Below are positions 1-8,824 of a DNA stretch of 64,000 bases, piece by piece. The stretch lies in the NCBI GenBank assembly GCA_021740915.1, contig JAIOYW010000006.1, forward strand, positions 168,618 to 232,617, in the 5' to 3' direction. The notes beneath the pieces are model-generated. The model saw only the letters and a list, made by a program, of their open reading frames with translations. It did not search any database and was not told the origin of the DNA. The DNA comes from Ignavibacteriales bacterium. Lineage in GTDB: Bacteria; Bacteroidota; Ignavibacteria; Ignavibacteriales; Melioribacteraceae. Each line of letters starts with the position of its first letter. Positions within the stretch are counted from its first letter, which is position 1. The position numbers were made by a program, and so were the translations under genes.

Positions 1-706
1 ATTTGCTGTTATCATTCAGATTCAGCAGAATTATATTTCGTGTAAAGGTCGGGCGATCATAGAATTGCTGATAAGCTATAACATCGTTCATTGGAGAAAT
101 GACGATCGGTTCCTGAACACCGCTATCGAAAAAGACATCCCCCAGATCCGTAATCATTCCGGTATCGAAGTCATAGCGCTGAATGACCGAACTCCATTTT
201 TTAACGAAAACCATAAATCTTCCGTCCCCGGAAATTGTGAAGTGATCAGAATATGGTGTCGGAATTTGCTTATGCCAATTGCTGCCATTCATATCCATGA
301 TCCATAAAAAATCATCATCCATATACCCGGTGCCTCTGGAAAACACGATTAGGTCATTAGCAGGTTTACTTCCTGTTATTGGAATAAGAACAGACATGTT
401 TTTATTAATGATGATTGATGTATCTTTGATAATGGCACTGTCAGCCAATACCGAAAGTGAATATGACCCGGAGGGAACATCCGTGAATTTAAATAGATCT
501 GAGATAGTTGTATCCCGAAGGGTTATCTTATTTCCGGCAAGTAATATTTCGAATTTGTAATAATTCCAACTATAATCAGTCGCCAATGCACCACTTAAGG
601 TAAATGAATTATGCACTGGTATATCAGTCGGGTTGGATTTGCATGAAATAAATATTAAAATCAATAAAAATAATCTTATGCACAATATTTTCTTTTGGCC
701 GCTCAT
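1..706 (-). CDS. Lipoprotein with WD40/TolB-like propeller (C-terminus off window)
   Basis: The frame is open from an ATG at 706 to the window edge, about 235 codons, so the C-terminus is missing. The N-terminus is basic, then hydrophobic, and ends in FISC, a lipoprotein-type signal with Cys near residue 22. Residues about 35-105 look like a small beta-sandwich (carboxypeptidase-like) domain. After that come phrases such as 'LIVFSRGTGYMDDDFLWIMD' and 'SGDGRFMVFVKKW', which resemble TolB/WD40 propeller blades that report values as text. The protein is probably lipid-anchored in the envelope. The function is unknown; the family call is inferred from motif style. Confidence 0.7.
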   Translation of the reverse strand, partial: MSGQKKILCIRLFLLILIFISCKSNPTDIPVHNSFTLSGALATDYSWNYYKFEILLAGNKITLRDTTISDLFKFTDVPSGSYSLSVLADSAIIKDTSIIINKNMSVLIPITGSKPANDLIVFSRGTGYMDDDFLWIMDMNGSNWHKQIPTPYSDHFTISGDGRFMVFVKKWSSVIQRYDFDTGMITDLGDVFFDSGVQEPIVISPMNDVIAYQQFYDRPTFTRNIILLNLNDNSK

Positions 707-1082
707 CGTCACCGCATCTCAAATGGACTAATAAATATAGTAATATTTCCGGTATCTGCGTTTTTATCAGCAAACATTAATGGGTTTGGAATTTGCTCGG
801 GAAATATCGGTTGGAAAAAATATTAAAGATTATTAGTGAAATTACCTCTAATAAGAGTGCCACAAAACTGCAATGCCGCCTCGTGGGGTATTTACGTTAA
901 GCCATTGAAATACAAGGTTTTATGCGTAACATATCCTAAACGGGTTTCCAAAATGTGGCACTTAGAAAATCTGCTCATCAAGTTGCAAGTGTCTATATAA
1001 TAATAACTTAGTTTCTCTTCAGATCATGGCACAACATTTGTAATATTATCTGTGAATTTCGTTTTGAAAGGAGTAAGTTGAA
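707..1082. other. Intergenic region between divergent genes
   Basis: This stretch should hold the promoters of the two divergently transcribed secreted-protein genes. It is AT-rich. No RNA gene, repeat or convincing -35/-10 pair is visible. An AGGAG Shine-Dalgarno sequence sits just before the downstream ATG. Confidence 0.4.
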
Positions 1083-1487
1083 ATGAAAAGTATAAGACGA
1101 ACATTGATGATAATAATAATTGTGTTTTTGATTACTAATAATAGCGCTGCACAGCCTGCAAAAAACAGGGAAATTCTTGCTGAAAAGAATCTGATTTATT
1201 CTCTGACTCAGAAAGTGGACGGAATTATTGAATCGACACTATATAACACTCTTTTTCTTAAAGAGTATTTTCCATCAATGAATTACAGTAAAGTAATTCC
1301 GGTTTTGGAACAATTATCGAACACAACGCAAAACCCAAGCATTAAATATAAAGCTAATTTAGCGGCAATGTATCTGAAGTATTGCGATTCCTTAGGGCTG
1401 AATCCGGAAGTGATCAGAGGTGATCAGGCTGCTGGTTTCAAAGCAGTTGCCAATGAATTAAACGATAAACTTTTAGCAAGTTTTTAA
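1083..1487 (+). CDS. Small secreted hypothetical protein
   Basis: 134 aa. A clear signal peptide (MKSIRR, then a hydrophobic stretch, ending near NNSAAQ at about residues 20-24) indicates export to the periplasm. The mature part is mostly predicted helix, with no cysteine pairs except a single Cys. I do not recognise a family. The start is supported by a GAAAGGAG Shine-Dalgarno sequence 8-10 bases upstream. It stands alone between a divergent and a convergent gene, so it is probably monocistronic. Confidence 0.65.
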   Translation: MKSIRRTLMIIIIVFLITNNSAAQPAKNREILAEKNLIYSLTQKVDGIIESTLYNTLFLKEYFPSMNYSKVIPVLEQLSNTTQNPSIKYKANLAAMYLKYCDSLGLNPEVIRGDQAAGFKAVANELNDKLLASF

Positions 1488-1654
1488 TATAGATTCCTGG
1501 TTCATTAGTCGGGCTGGTCAGCACCCTCCCAAACTGGCCGGCCGGCTTTATTTGCCCCGACACAAATCTTGTTTTCCAACCAAATAACTATACTTGTTCC
1601 TTTAATGTGATTTTAGTTTTGGATAAATGCTCTGAAATTTTATAAATAATTATG

Positions 1655-1693
1655 AAACCCCTGACTAAATAATATTTATTTAACCAGGGGTTT
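1655..1693. terminator. Inverted repeat between convergent genes
   Basis: A perfect 9-bp stem (AAACCCCTG / CAGGGGTTT) with an AT-rich loop lies between the convergent genes at 1083-1487 and 1762-2667. The flank is T-rich on the minus-strand side (CATAATTATTT), so it most likely terminates the minus-strand gene, possibly both. Confidence 0.5.
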
Positions 1694-1761
1694 AATATAA
1701 ACGGACAAGCTGCAAAATTTATCTTCTTCGAGAAGAGTCTCGTTTCAAATCAGGGGACCCC

Positions 1762-2667
1762 CTACTTGTCGAGTGTTATACTTCCTGAGCCCGAAGATTT
1801 GACCCAATATCCTTTTCCGGGTTTGAGCGTATCTGCTAAAACATAACCTGAGTCAAATTCATAGAAAGCACTCTCCAAAATTCCAGGAGGATTGGTAACA
1901 ATTGTATTCACAGGCAATAATGTGTTAAAGGGACCTATCAGGTTCCATCCCTGTAAAAGTGAAATGGGAATTTGCGGCTCAGTACCTGAAAAGTCGAATG
2001 ATTGTGCGGAATTAAATTTGACCCAGTAGCCACTGGCATTTTGTAATACTGATGAAGCAGAATACCCCCCATCAAATCCATATACCGGAGAAGCCGCCTG
2101 TGGAAAAACTGCGCCGGATGTCATATCATTTAGGAGCAAAGGAACTGAGACAAGATTCCAGCCTGGTCCGCAATCGAAATGAGAAACTATATTATTGTTC
2201 GAAACTGCGATGCTAAAATTCTGGGCAAAATTCCATTCCTGTTTCTTGCTCATACCGGTTGCATATAAAGTAATTGTGCCCGGTATGGAAGGAGCGGTTA
2301 CGGTAAAATTAAATGTATAAGAACCATTTGAATATGTTTTTGATGAAGGTTGTGTCAATTCAGAATTCAGGACTTTCAGGTTGTTATCTACTTTGGCAAG
2401 TGCTCCGGAGGAGAGAGCAATGTCCACTCCAACTTTACTTCCGGAACCTCCTGAAATCCTCACAGAATAGCTGCCCGTTTCAGAAGGGGCTAATTCTGAA
2501 GGTCCGATGATCTGAACCAGAATTGATGAAGAAGCTCCGCTATGAGTACTGTGGCAAGCTCCGCATCCCGAAGCATTCGTTTTAGATGTATATCCTGAAA
2601 CACCATTGGGATAAGCATAAATATTTATAGCTGTGAAAAGAACAAAAAAGAATATTTTCCTGTACAT
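1762..2667 (-). CDS. Secreted protein with CxxCH motif and GWNL/GYWVK repeats
   Basis: 301 aa. It has a signal peptide (residues 1-18) followed by 'YPNGVSGYTSKTNASGCGAC' and then HSTH, giving a single CxxCH motif of cytochrome c type. Residues about 50-155 form a beta-rich domain like the choice-of-anchor/Reeler-like domains that follow such a motif in Bacteroidota secreted proteins. The C-terminal half has two copies of a motif running from GWNL(V/I) to GYWVK (residues about 170-230 and 240-300). No T9SS sorting tail is seen. Whether haem is bound is open, because only one motif is present and a distal ligand cannot be assigned. Probably extracellular or periplasmic. Confidence 0.65.
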   Translation of the reverse strand: MYRKIFFFVLFTAINIYAYPNGVSGYTSKTNASGCGACHSTHSGASSSILVQIIGPSELAPSETGSYSVRISGGSGSKVGVDIALSSGALAKVDNNLKVLNSELTQPSSKTYSNGSYTFNFTVTAPSIPGTITLYATGMSKKQEWNFAQNFSIAVSNNNIVSHFDCGPGWNLVSVPLLLNDMTSGAVFPQAASPVYGFDGGYSASSVLQNASGYWVKFNSAQSFDFSGTEPQIPISLLQGWNLIGPFNTLLPVNTIVTNPPGILESAFYEFDSGYVLADTLKPGKGYWVKSSGSGSITLDK

Positions 2668-2783
2668 TACGAATCCGTTAATTTTTAATATTGCCTGATA
2701 TTAAGATATGGGAAACGAGTTTTCCACACAAATTATCGAAGTAATATTCATTCAAAATTCAGCCTGAAATAATAAAAATTTGA

Positions 2784-5153
2784 TTAAAACAGGATTCTAT
2801 ATTGCATTACAGGGAATATACCAAGTTGATATTCTGTATTTATTCCACCTGTCCGCCTGTTAAAATGCTTTCTATAAACATTTTTATTATCAGTTACATT
2901 CTGGATTTCAAGAATATATTCCTGGGTTATTGATGAGGAATTTATTCTATACCCTATTTTCAGATCAGAACGGAAATATGGTTCATATTGTAATGAAAAA
3001 GCTTCGCTCCCGATAATTGACTCCCTTCCGGAAGCAAGAGATGCAGCAAGGTCAATCGGCGAATAATATCTGCCGCCTGCATAGGTAGCTTTTATATCAA
3101 AAAAAAGGACATTGTTACCGATATTGAATTCTTTCCCGCCCAGAAGGTTTATAACATATTTCCCGTTATATGCAGTGTTTCTCCAAATATTATCAGAGCC
3201 TGCATATTTCGACTCGAAAAGTGATGAGGTCAGCAGGAAATAGTAATCATCATTGAAGATTTTTTCTAAAGTGACTTCGAAGCCAAAATTTTCACCTTTG
3301 CCGTTATTTATAAGATCGACCTGGTCAGTAGTGCCAAAATCTGATCCATAGTTTAGTAGTGAGAACGATGAGGGTGTTCTCGTTACCGGTACATTAAACA
3401 AGTACTGATAATAAACTTCGGTTTTAAGTCTTAAATCGGAACTGAGATCAACATCATAACTCGCGGCGATATGATGGGATTTTGTAAAACTGAGATTCGA
3501 ATTTGCTTCAATCATATTTCCAAAGGCATCTCTGTCAATAGTGAAGTATATTGGCAGCGGCTGAATCTGGCTATGCAGTCCGTAACCAATGCTAACTCTT
3601 TGTGTTGTGTTTAGTTGATAAACAATTCCTAATCTTGGCTCAATGGAATTCGATCCGTTTAAAGCAAAGTACATATAGTGTAATCCACTGTTAAAAGTGA
3701 TGTTTTCTGCCATCCGGTACTTATAAGCAGCATGAAGTTTTAGCAGATTTGTATTTCCTGTTTTACTTTTAATTGTCTCCCAGTTTCCGCCTCGTAATTG
3801 TTTTTCTGAAAGAGTGAGGTTGAGATAATTCAGATCTGCTCCAAATGAGATTACATTTTTATTGTCAATTTTGCTCTGAAGTGCAGCACTCAGTATATAT
3901 TTATTCTCTTTATTGTAAATATCGATATAACGGGTAATGATATTCCTGTCCACCGAATTGATAGAATCAAGAGCGATGGATTCCTCAAGCATGGAAAATC
4001 CAGATATAATCTTGTAGAAAGTGTTCTTTGAAAGGAAATAAGTTTGCGAAATGCTGAGAGCCCCTGAATTTACTTTATCATAAATATTATCATTTTCTAT
4101 TCCATAAAGATCATTTTCGTTTTCAGGGTCAGTTTCACTTCCTATAAGATCGATTGAACTGATTCCGCCTATGCCGAATACTGAAAAAGTTCCGGCTGAT
4201 TCAGTCGGAATGTTCAGTTTGAAATTCAGGTCCTGATAATAGGGAACCGCAACGCCCGTTCCGAGATCGAATCCGATTTCTTTCACAGCACCCAGAGTCG
4301 AGTACCTGTAATTAGCAAGATAAGAGGAGTTCTCACTTAATGGCAAAGGACCTTCGGCGCCAAACTCGAAACCATTAAACCCGACCTGTCCTAAGAATTC
4401 ACTTTTATTAGGCGAACCATTACGAATATAAAGATCAAACACACCACTCAGGGCATTACCATAATCTGCAGGAAAAGCAGCCGTAATAAAATCCGATTTA
4501 TCCAGTACATTATTATTCAGCATACTGACGGGTCCTCCTGTTGAACCGAAAGATGCAAAATGATTGGGGTTCGGTACTTCAATTCCTTCAATTCTCCAGA
4601 GAAGTCCAAAAGGCGAGTTTCCGCGAATAATAATATCATTGCGCGAATCATTTGCACCGCTAACACCAGCATAATTGGCAGCCATTCTTGCAGGATCATT
4701 CCGGCTGCCTGCAAATCTGGCAGTCTGTTCTGAATCAAAACTTCTTATGCTAACTGAAGCATCCTCGTTTTTAACTGCAAATGCACTTCCGGAACCCGTT
4801 ACAACAGCTTCTTCCAATTCGAGTACTGTTGGTTCAAGTTCAATGTTGATATAAAATTCTTTTCCCGAAATCAATTGCAGATTGTTTTGTACATACTCCT
4901 TGTACCCTATTGCTGTTACTCTGACAGAGGTTTTGCCGATCGGCACATTTTTAAGAAGAAAATATCCGTGTTCATCTGCCGCAGCTCCAATGAAAGGGTC
5001 GCTGCCGGGTACAATGACATTGGCGCCGGTAATTGGGAAGCCTGAGTCGATATCTAATACTCTGCCTCTGATATTTTGTTTGATATCATTGGTTTCAGCG
5101 ATGATACTGATATATAAAAATGAAAATATGATTAACACAAAGAACTTTTTCAT
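2784..5153 (-). CDS. TonB-dependent receptor with carboxypeptidase-like N-domain
   Basis: About 789 aa from the ATG at 5153 (MKKFF), which has a GAGGG Shine-Dalgarno sequence 5 bases upstream; an in-frame TTG lies 12 bases earlier. It has a signal peptide, then a carboxypeptidase-like regulatory domain (IRGRVLDIDSGFPITGANV, about 25-105), a plug with LEEAVVTG and NDIIIRGNSP, and a long beta-barrel ending in an aromatic/hydrophobic tail (MQYRILF). It should import a TonB-dependent ligand across the outer membrane. The substrate is not evident: no SusD partner, haem gene or siderophore gene is adjacent. The gene lies 72 bp downstream of a CRP-type regulator on the same strand, which may control it. 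Confidence 0.85.
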   Translation of the reverse strand: MKKFFVLIIFSFLYISIIAETNDIKQNIRGRVLDIDSGFPITGANVIVPGSDPFIGAAADEHGYFLLKNVPIGKTSVRVTAIGYKEYVQNNLQLISGKEFYINIELEPTVLELEEAVVTGSGSAFAVKNEDASVSIRSFDSEQTARFAGSRNDPARMAANYAGVSGANDSRNDIIIRGNSPFGLLWRIEGIEVPNPNHFASFGSTGGPVSMLNNNVLDKSDFITAAFPADYGNALSGVFDLYIRNGSPNKSEFLGQVGFNGFEFGAEGPLPLSENSSYLANYRYSTLGAVKEIGFDLGTGVAVPYYQDLNFKLNIPTESAGTFSVFGIGGISSIDLIGSETDPENENDLYGIENDNIYDKVNSGALSISQTYFLSKNTFYKIISGFSMLEESIALDSINSVDRNIITRYIDIYNKENKYILSAALQSKIDNKNVISFGADLNYLNLTLSEKQLRGGNWETIKSKTGNTNLLKLHAAYKYRMAENITFNSGLHYMYFALNGSNSIEPRLGIVYQLNTTQRVSIGYGLHSQIQPLPIYFTIDRDAFGNMIEANSNLSFTKSHHIAASYDVDLSSDLRLKTEVYYQYLFNVPVTRTPSSFSLLNYGSDFGTTDQVDLINNGKGENFGFEVTLEKIFNDDYYFLLTSSLFESKYAGSDNIWRNTAYNGKYVINLLGGKEFNIGNNVLFFDIKATYAGGRYYSPIDLAASLASGRESIIGSEAFSLQYEPYFRSDLKIGYRINSSSITQEYILEIQNVTDNKNVYRKHFNRRTGGINTEYQLGIFPVMQYRILF

Positions 5154-5225
5154 ACAAACCCTCAAAAATTTCTTTCAAAAATCAGCAATTTCTACATATC
5201 AATTCATTGATTAAGATCAATAAAT

Positions 5226-5804
5226 CTACTGCCGGACTTTTTTCGATTTGATCCTGCTCAAAGCTTCAGGGGTGATTCCAAGAAATGAGGCTATCATATA
5301 CTGCGGCACTCTTTGCAGAAGAGGCGAAAATTGCTGCTGGAGTTTTTCCCAACGGGTTTCGGCTGAATCAAGAAGCAGAGAAACAGACCTTCTTTCAATC
5401 ATCACATAAAGAAACTCAGCAATAAGCCTTCCCATTTTGTCAAGCGAATGATGCTTGTTGTACAAATAATTCATGTCCTTTTTATAAAGGAAAACTAATT
5501 CACAAGGCTCAAGCGCCTGTATGTGGTATATTGAAGGAGATCCGGTAAGGAAACTTGAATAATCGGTTACCCAGAAATTTTCGATGAAAAATCCTGTGGT
5601 TTTTTCTACCGATTCTAATGTATGGTACATTCTCAGGAAACCTGTATTGATAAAAGCTACATAATCACAGATCTGCCCCTGTTTAAGTATCAATTCCTTC
5701 TTTTTAATTTTTTTTACCGAAAGATGTCGCTCAAAATCTGACCACTCATCATCGGAAATTTTCACCAAAGAATTACAGTATTTGTTTAACGCTTCGAATT
5801 TCAT
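5226..5804 (-). CDS. Crp/Fnr-family cyclic-nucleotide-binding regulator
   Basis: 192 aa. Residues about 10-125 match a cyclic-nucleotide-binding beta-roll (KKIKKKELILKQGQICDYVA, FINTGFLRMYH). The C-terminus (VPQYMIASFLGITPEALSRI) is the shortened helix-turn-helix typical of Bacteroidota CRP-like proteins of this length. The arginine/glutamate cAMP-binding signature is not clear, so the ligand may not be cAMP. It lies directly upstream of the TonB receptor gene on the same strand with a short gap, so co-transcription or local regulation is likely (inference). Confidence 0.8.
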   Translation of the reverse strand: MKFEALNKYCNSLVKISDDEWSDFERHLSVKKIKKKELILKQGQICDYVAFINTGFLRMYHTLESVEKTTGFFIENFWVTDYSSFLTGSPSIYHIQALEPCELVFLYKKDMNYLYNKHHSLDKMGRLIAEFLYVMIERRSVSLLLDSAETRWEKLQQQFSPLLQRVPQYMIASFLGITPEALSRIKSKKVRQ

Positions 5805-5930
5805 TTAATAACTCTTAACTTTGATTAAATATAGTATTTCTTTCGTAAAGATTATAAACTTCCCGGCTTTTTTACTCTCAGAAAGTAAAATGCGGATAGT
5901 TGGATTGTCACTGCCGAAAAAACAGATTGT

Positions 5931-6986
5931 TTAAGTTGTGTTTTGACTGATAATACTTAATAAGGCATTTGCCGAATTTTCCCATGAATACCTCAAGGTA
6001 TTTTGTTTTCCCCTCCGGGCTAACTCACTGCGGTAATTTTCATCAACAAGCAATTGCCTAATAGAATTAGTGATGGTTTCTACAGATTGTGGGTCTGTGA
6101 ACTCTGCCGAATCTCCAAAAATCTCATGGAAACAGGAATTGTTGGATACGATCACAGGACAATCGCAGGATTGCGCCTCAAGTGGCGGAATACCAAACCC
6201 TTCGTAGAGTGATGGGAATAAAAACAGTTTTGCGGTTTTATAATAAAGTATCAGTTCTTCATCAAAAAGATTTCCTCTGAATAATATATTATCGCTAAGA
6301 TGTTTGGATAATTTTTGTGATTTGTGAGCTTTCTGTTTGTTCCCGATAATTACAAGCTTCAGATCGGGAATCTTCAGCGAATTAAAAGCGATTATCGAAT
6401 TTATCAGATTTTTTCTTGGGTCAAGTGATCCCACAGTGAGTATAAAATTTTTGCGTGTTTGGTTATTATGAAGCGATTGATCATTCCATGCCACTGCGTT
6501 GTTGATAACACTTATTTGTTCTTCAGGGAGATGAAAAAATTCTGCAATCTCATTTTTCGAAAAATTACTGACAGTCAGGATTCGCAGTGAATTTTCCAGG
6601 GATTTTTTCAGCAATATTTTATTATAAAGATAATAGGAATATGAGAACCATTCGGGGTGCTTTAATACGGACATGTCATGAATCGTAAGAAATTTATTTT
6701 TATAACCGACCGGGCCTACTCCTCCAAAATTCAGAAGTAAAGGATTACCAAGCTTCCTGAGATATGAGGGCAGTGAGAACTGCTCCCAGCCATTTATATT
6801 ACTCATTCCAAAACAGACTGGATTTATCTCGGAGGCGATACTAAGATTTTGTACTGAAGGGGGCGCAAGAACAACAATCTCCTTTCCGGATTTTACCAAA
6901 CGCCTGCTGAGTTCAAGCGCAAAACGCTGCACGCCAGTAAAAGGCTGAGCTAAAAATTTTCCATTAATATAGATTGTTGAGGACAT
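5931..6986 (-). CDS. Glycosyltransferase, GT4 (group 1) family
   Basis: 351 aa. The N-terminus (MSSTIYINGKFLAQPFTGVQ) is typical of GT-B enzymes acting in O-antigen or capsule pathways. The C-terminal Rossmann domain has 'ILTVGSLDPRKN' and the donor-binding 'EGFGIPPLEAQSCDCPVIVS' with the E-x7-E pattern. It transfers a sugar from a nucleotide-activated donor to a lipid-linked or polysaccharide acceptor at the cytoplasmic membrane. It is the last gene of a minus-strand run with a second glycosyltransferase, a methyltransferase and a flippase, which supports a cell-surface polysaccharide role. Donor and acceptor cannot be read from sequence. Confidence 0.85.
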   Translation of the reverse strand: MSSTIYINGKFLAQPFTGVQRFALELSRRLVKSGKEIVVLAPPSVQNLSIASEINPVCFGMSNINGWEQFSLPSYLRKLGNPLLLNFGGVGPVGYKNKFLTIHDMSVLKHPEWFSYSYYLYNKILLKKSLENSLRILTVSNFSKNEIAEFFHLPEEQISVINNAVAWNDQSLHNNQTRKNFILTVGSLDPRKNLINSIIAFNSLKIPDLKLVIIGNKQKAHKSQKLSKHLSDNILFRGNLFDEELILYYKTAKLFLFPSLYEGFGIPPLEAQSCDCPVIVSNNSCFHEIFGDSAEFTDPQSVETITNSIRQLLVDENYRSELARRGKQNTLRYSWENSANALLSIISQNTT

Positions 6987-7034
6987 AAATTAATTTACGA
7001 AAAAAATATTATCCTCACTATAGATATTTAAAGA

Positions 7035-8207
7035 TTAAAATAATTTTTTAGCAGGAAAGAGCATCTCAAATAGTTGGTTATATCTTTGCTGCCAGTCATT
7101 TCCTTTGAGAAATTCTGAAATTATTTCCGGCGAAAAGAGAAGATCGCTTGATTCAGAGACATATTTAACAAATTCGTCTTCAGTCTTTGCGATAAACACA
7201 GAGGGATTTAGCAGCTCAATTTCTTTCCAGGAAGTGGTTACAACCTGAAGTCCTGCTGAAAGATACTGATACAGTTTTAACGGATTTACATACTTAATTA
7301 ACTCGGGATTTTTACTAATATCAAATGGTATTATACCGATATCACAATTACTAAAATACCTATGAAGTAAGTTGTAATCTTTAAAACCGAGCAAATATAC
7401 ATTAGGATTGTGAGAGAAAAAGTTCTTAAGATGATCATTTTCGCCAATGATTACGAATGAAAACAAAGGCAGCGATTCTGCCGTTTTCCTTACAAGTTCA
7501 GCATCGAATCTCAGTTTTGTCTCACCGGCATAGATCACACGCGGATGCGGTATATTCATCAGATCATGCGGTTCAGGGGAGCTTTTTTGGGAGAACATCT
7601 TAATATCTGCACCGTTTGGAAAATACTCAGGTTTTAAGGGCTCCAGTTCATCAACGAATTCACGCAGAGATTTGGCTGTGTAAAGTGTAAAATCGCATCT
7701 ACCGGCAAACATTTTATCGAACCTGAATGCCGTTTGGGAAAAATTCTTGTTGCTCTTGTAATTATCAGTTACTCTGAAAACACTTCTTAAATGGGGAATG
7801 TTTTCAAGGAGAAAAGAGAAACGGCTATTATCCGCATATATAAGATCGACTTTCTCAAAGCCATTTTTTTTAAGCAATGAAACAATTCCAGGGAAGGCAA
7901 ACTTTGCCCAGTTTTTGTAAACATAATCGGATCTTAGTATTGGATAATTATTTGTGGTAATCATTGAAAACGGAACATAAGCCCAGATTTTTCCATCAAA
8001 GGAAGATTGTCCACCCCTTTTCCAGAGTTCGTATCTTTTTATCAGCTCAGAACCCTGTCCCGAAATAAAATGGAGTGGTGAGATAGGATCGGAAACAAAT
8101 GCAACTTTCCATCCGTTTTCTGCAAATACTTTGGCAAGTGAATGTGTCCCGACATGGTAAGAGGAATTGTAGCTTAGTGTGGAAATAAATATCGCTTTTT
8201 TTGTCAT
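7035..8207 (-). CDS. Glycosyltransferase-like protein (GT-B fold)
   Basis: 390 aa from the ATG at 8207 (MTKKAIFISTLSYNSSYHVG), 5 bases after the stop of the upstream methyltransferase gene; a longer reading from 8321 would overlap that gene and is unlikely. It has the GT-B pattern: an N-terminal domain with 'GTHSLAKVFAENGWKVAFVS', a middle 'VIYAGETKLRFDAELV' and a C-terminal 'LKLYQYLSAGLQVVTTSW'. This resembles TuaH-like or spore-coat-type glycosyltransferases. The conserved E-x7-E is weak (NPLKLYQYLSAG), so donor use is uncertain. It is part of the polysaccharide gene run. Confidence 0.75.
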   Translation of the reverse strand: MTKKAIFISTLSYNSSYHVGTHSLAKVFAENGWKVAFVSDPISPLHFISGQGSELIKRYELWKRGGQSSFDGKIWAYVPFSMITTNNYPILRSDYVYKNWAKFAFPGIVSLLKKNGFEKVDLIYADNSRFSFLLENIPHLRSVFRVTDNYKSNKNFSQTAFRFDKMFAGRCDFTLYTAKSLREFVDELEPLKPEYFPNGADIKMFSQKSSPEPHDLMNIPHPRVIYAGETKLRFDAELVRKTAESLPLFSFVIIGENDHLKNFFSHNPNVYLLGFKDYNLLHRYFSNCDIGIIPFDISKNPELIKYVNPLKLYQYLSAGLQVVTTSWKEIELLNPSVFIAKTEDEFVKYVSESSDLLFSPEIISEFLKGNDWQQRYNQLFEMLFPAKKLF

Positions 8208-8212
8208 TCCAG

Positions 8213-8824
8213 TTATTTGCTTAACAGATAAAAAATATGATAAGGATTTTCTTCGGGAACAAAAGATTTGATGATTTTCAGCTTTTTGTTGATTACCTTT
8301 TCGATATCCCGACGGTAACATCCGGGTGTCCCAACTTCCCAGTAATGCTGCCCGTCGAATTTATGTTTTTTGTAAAATCTCGGCATAAGATACTTAAGAC
8401 TAATTTTGTGGATTGCCGGAAGATATACTGAAACTGAAAATTCATGATGTGCATTCGGCAGACTAATAAACACATATTTACTGCTGATCCTTGCCATTTC
8501 ATCAAGGGCAGCAGGGAACAACTCAAACGGAATGTGCTCAAGCACCTGGAAAGCGGCGCTCATTTCGAACGATGAGTCTTTTACAGGAAGCGCTGTGACT
8601 GATGCCGTGATATCAGGTAAAATGTTTTTTGTGAAATCGACACTTTTATAATGTACTGACGCAGGCAATAGTTTTTTGAGTATAAAATTTCCAGGACCGA
8701 CTTCGAGAATAGATTGAGTCTCCAGTTCCATTATCGTATCTAACTGATAATAGAAGGATGCAAATCTTTTGGGATCGACATAATCCGAAAATTTGTAGTG
8801 AGATATATCTACCTGTTCATTCAT
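8213..8824 (-). CDS. Class I SAM-dependent methyltransferase
   Basis: 203 aa. Motif I is 'ILEVGPGNFILKKLLP' (residues about 39-54), an acidic motif II region follows (YKSVDFTKNILPDI), and 'AFQVLEHIPFELFPAALDEM' is the usual post-II segment. It methylates an unknown acceptor using S-adenosylmethionine. Its 3-prime end almost touches the next glycosyltransferase and its start overlaps the flippase stop by 4 bases (ATGA), so it is translationally coupled in the polysaccharide operon. A role in modifying a sugar or capping a glycan chain is inferred from context. Confidence 0.85.
   Translation of the reverse strand: MNEQVDISHYKFSDYVDPKRFASFYYQLDTIMELETQSILEVGPGNFILKKLLPASVHYKSVDFTKNILPDITASVTALPVKDSSFEMSAAFQVLEHIPFELFPAALDEMARISSKYVFISLPNAHHEFSVSVYLPAIHKISLKYLMPRFYKKHKFDGQHYWEVGTPGCYRRDIEKVINKKLKIIKSFVPEENPYHIFYLLSK

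Noticed and set aside
8207..8321. Extension of the glycosyltransferase to a start at 8321
   Set aside because: It would overlap the methyltransferase gene by over 100 bases; the ATG at 8207 gives the expected N-terminus.
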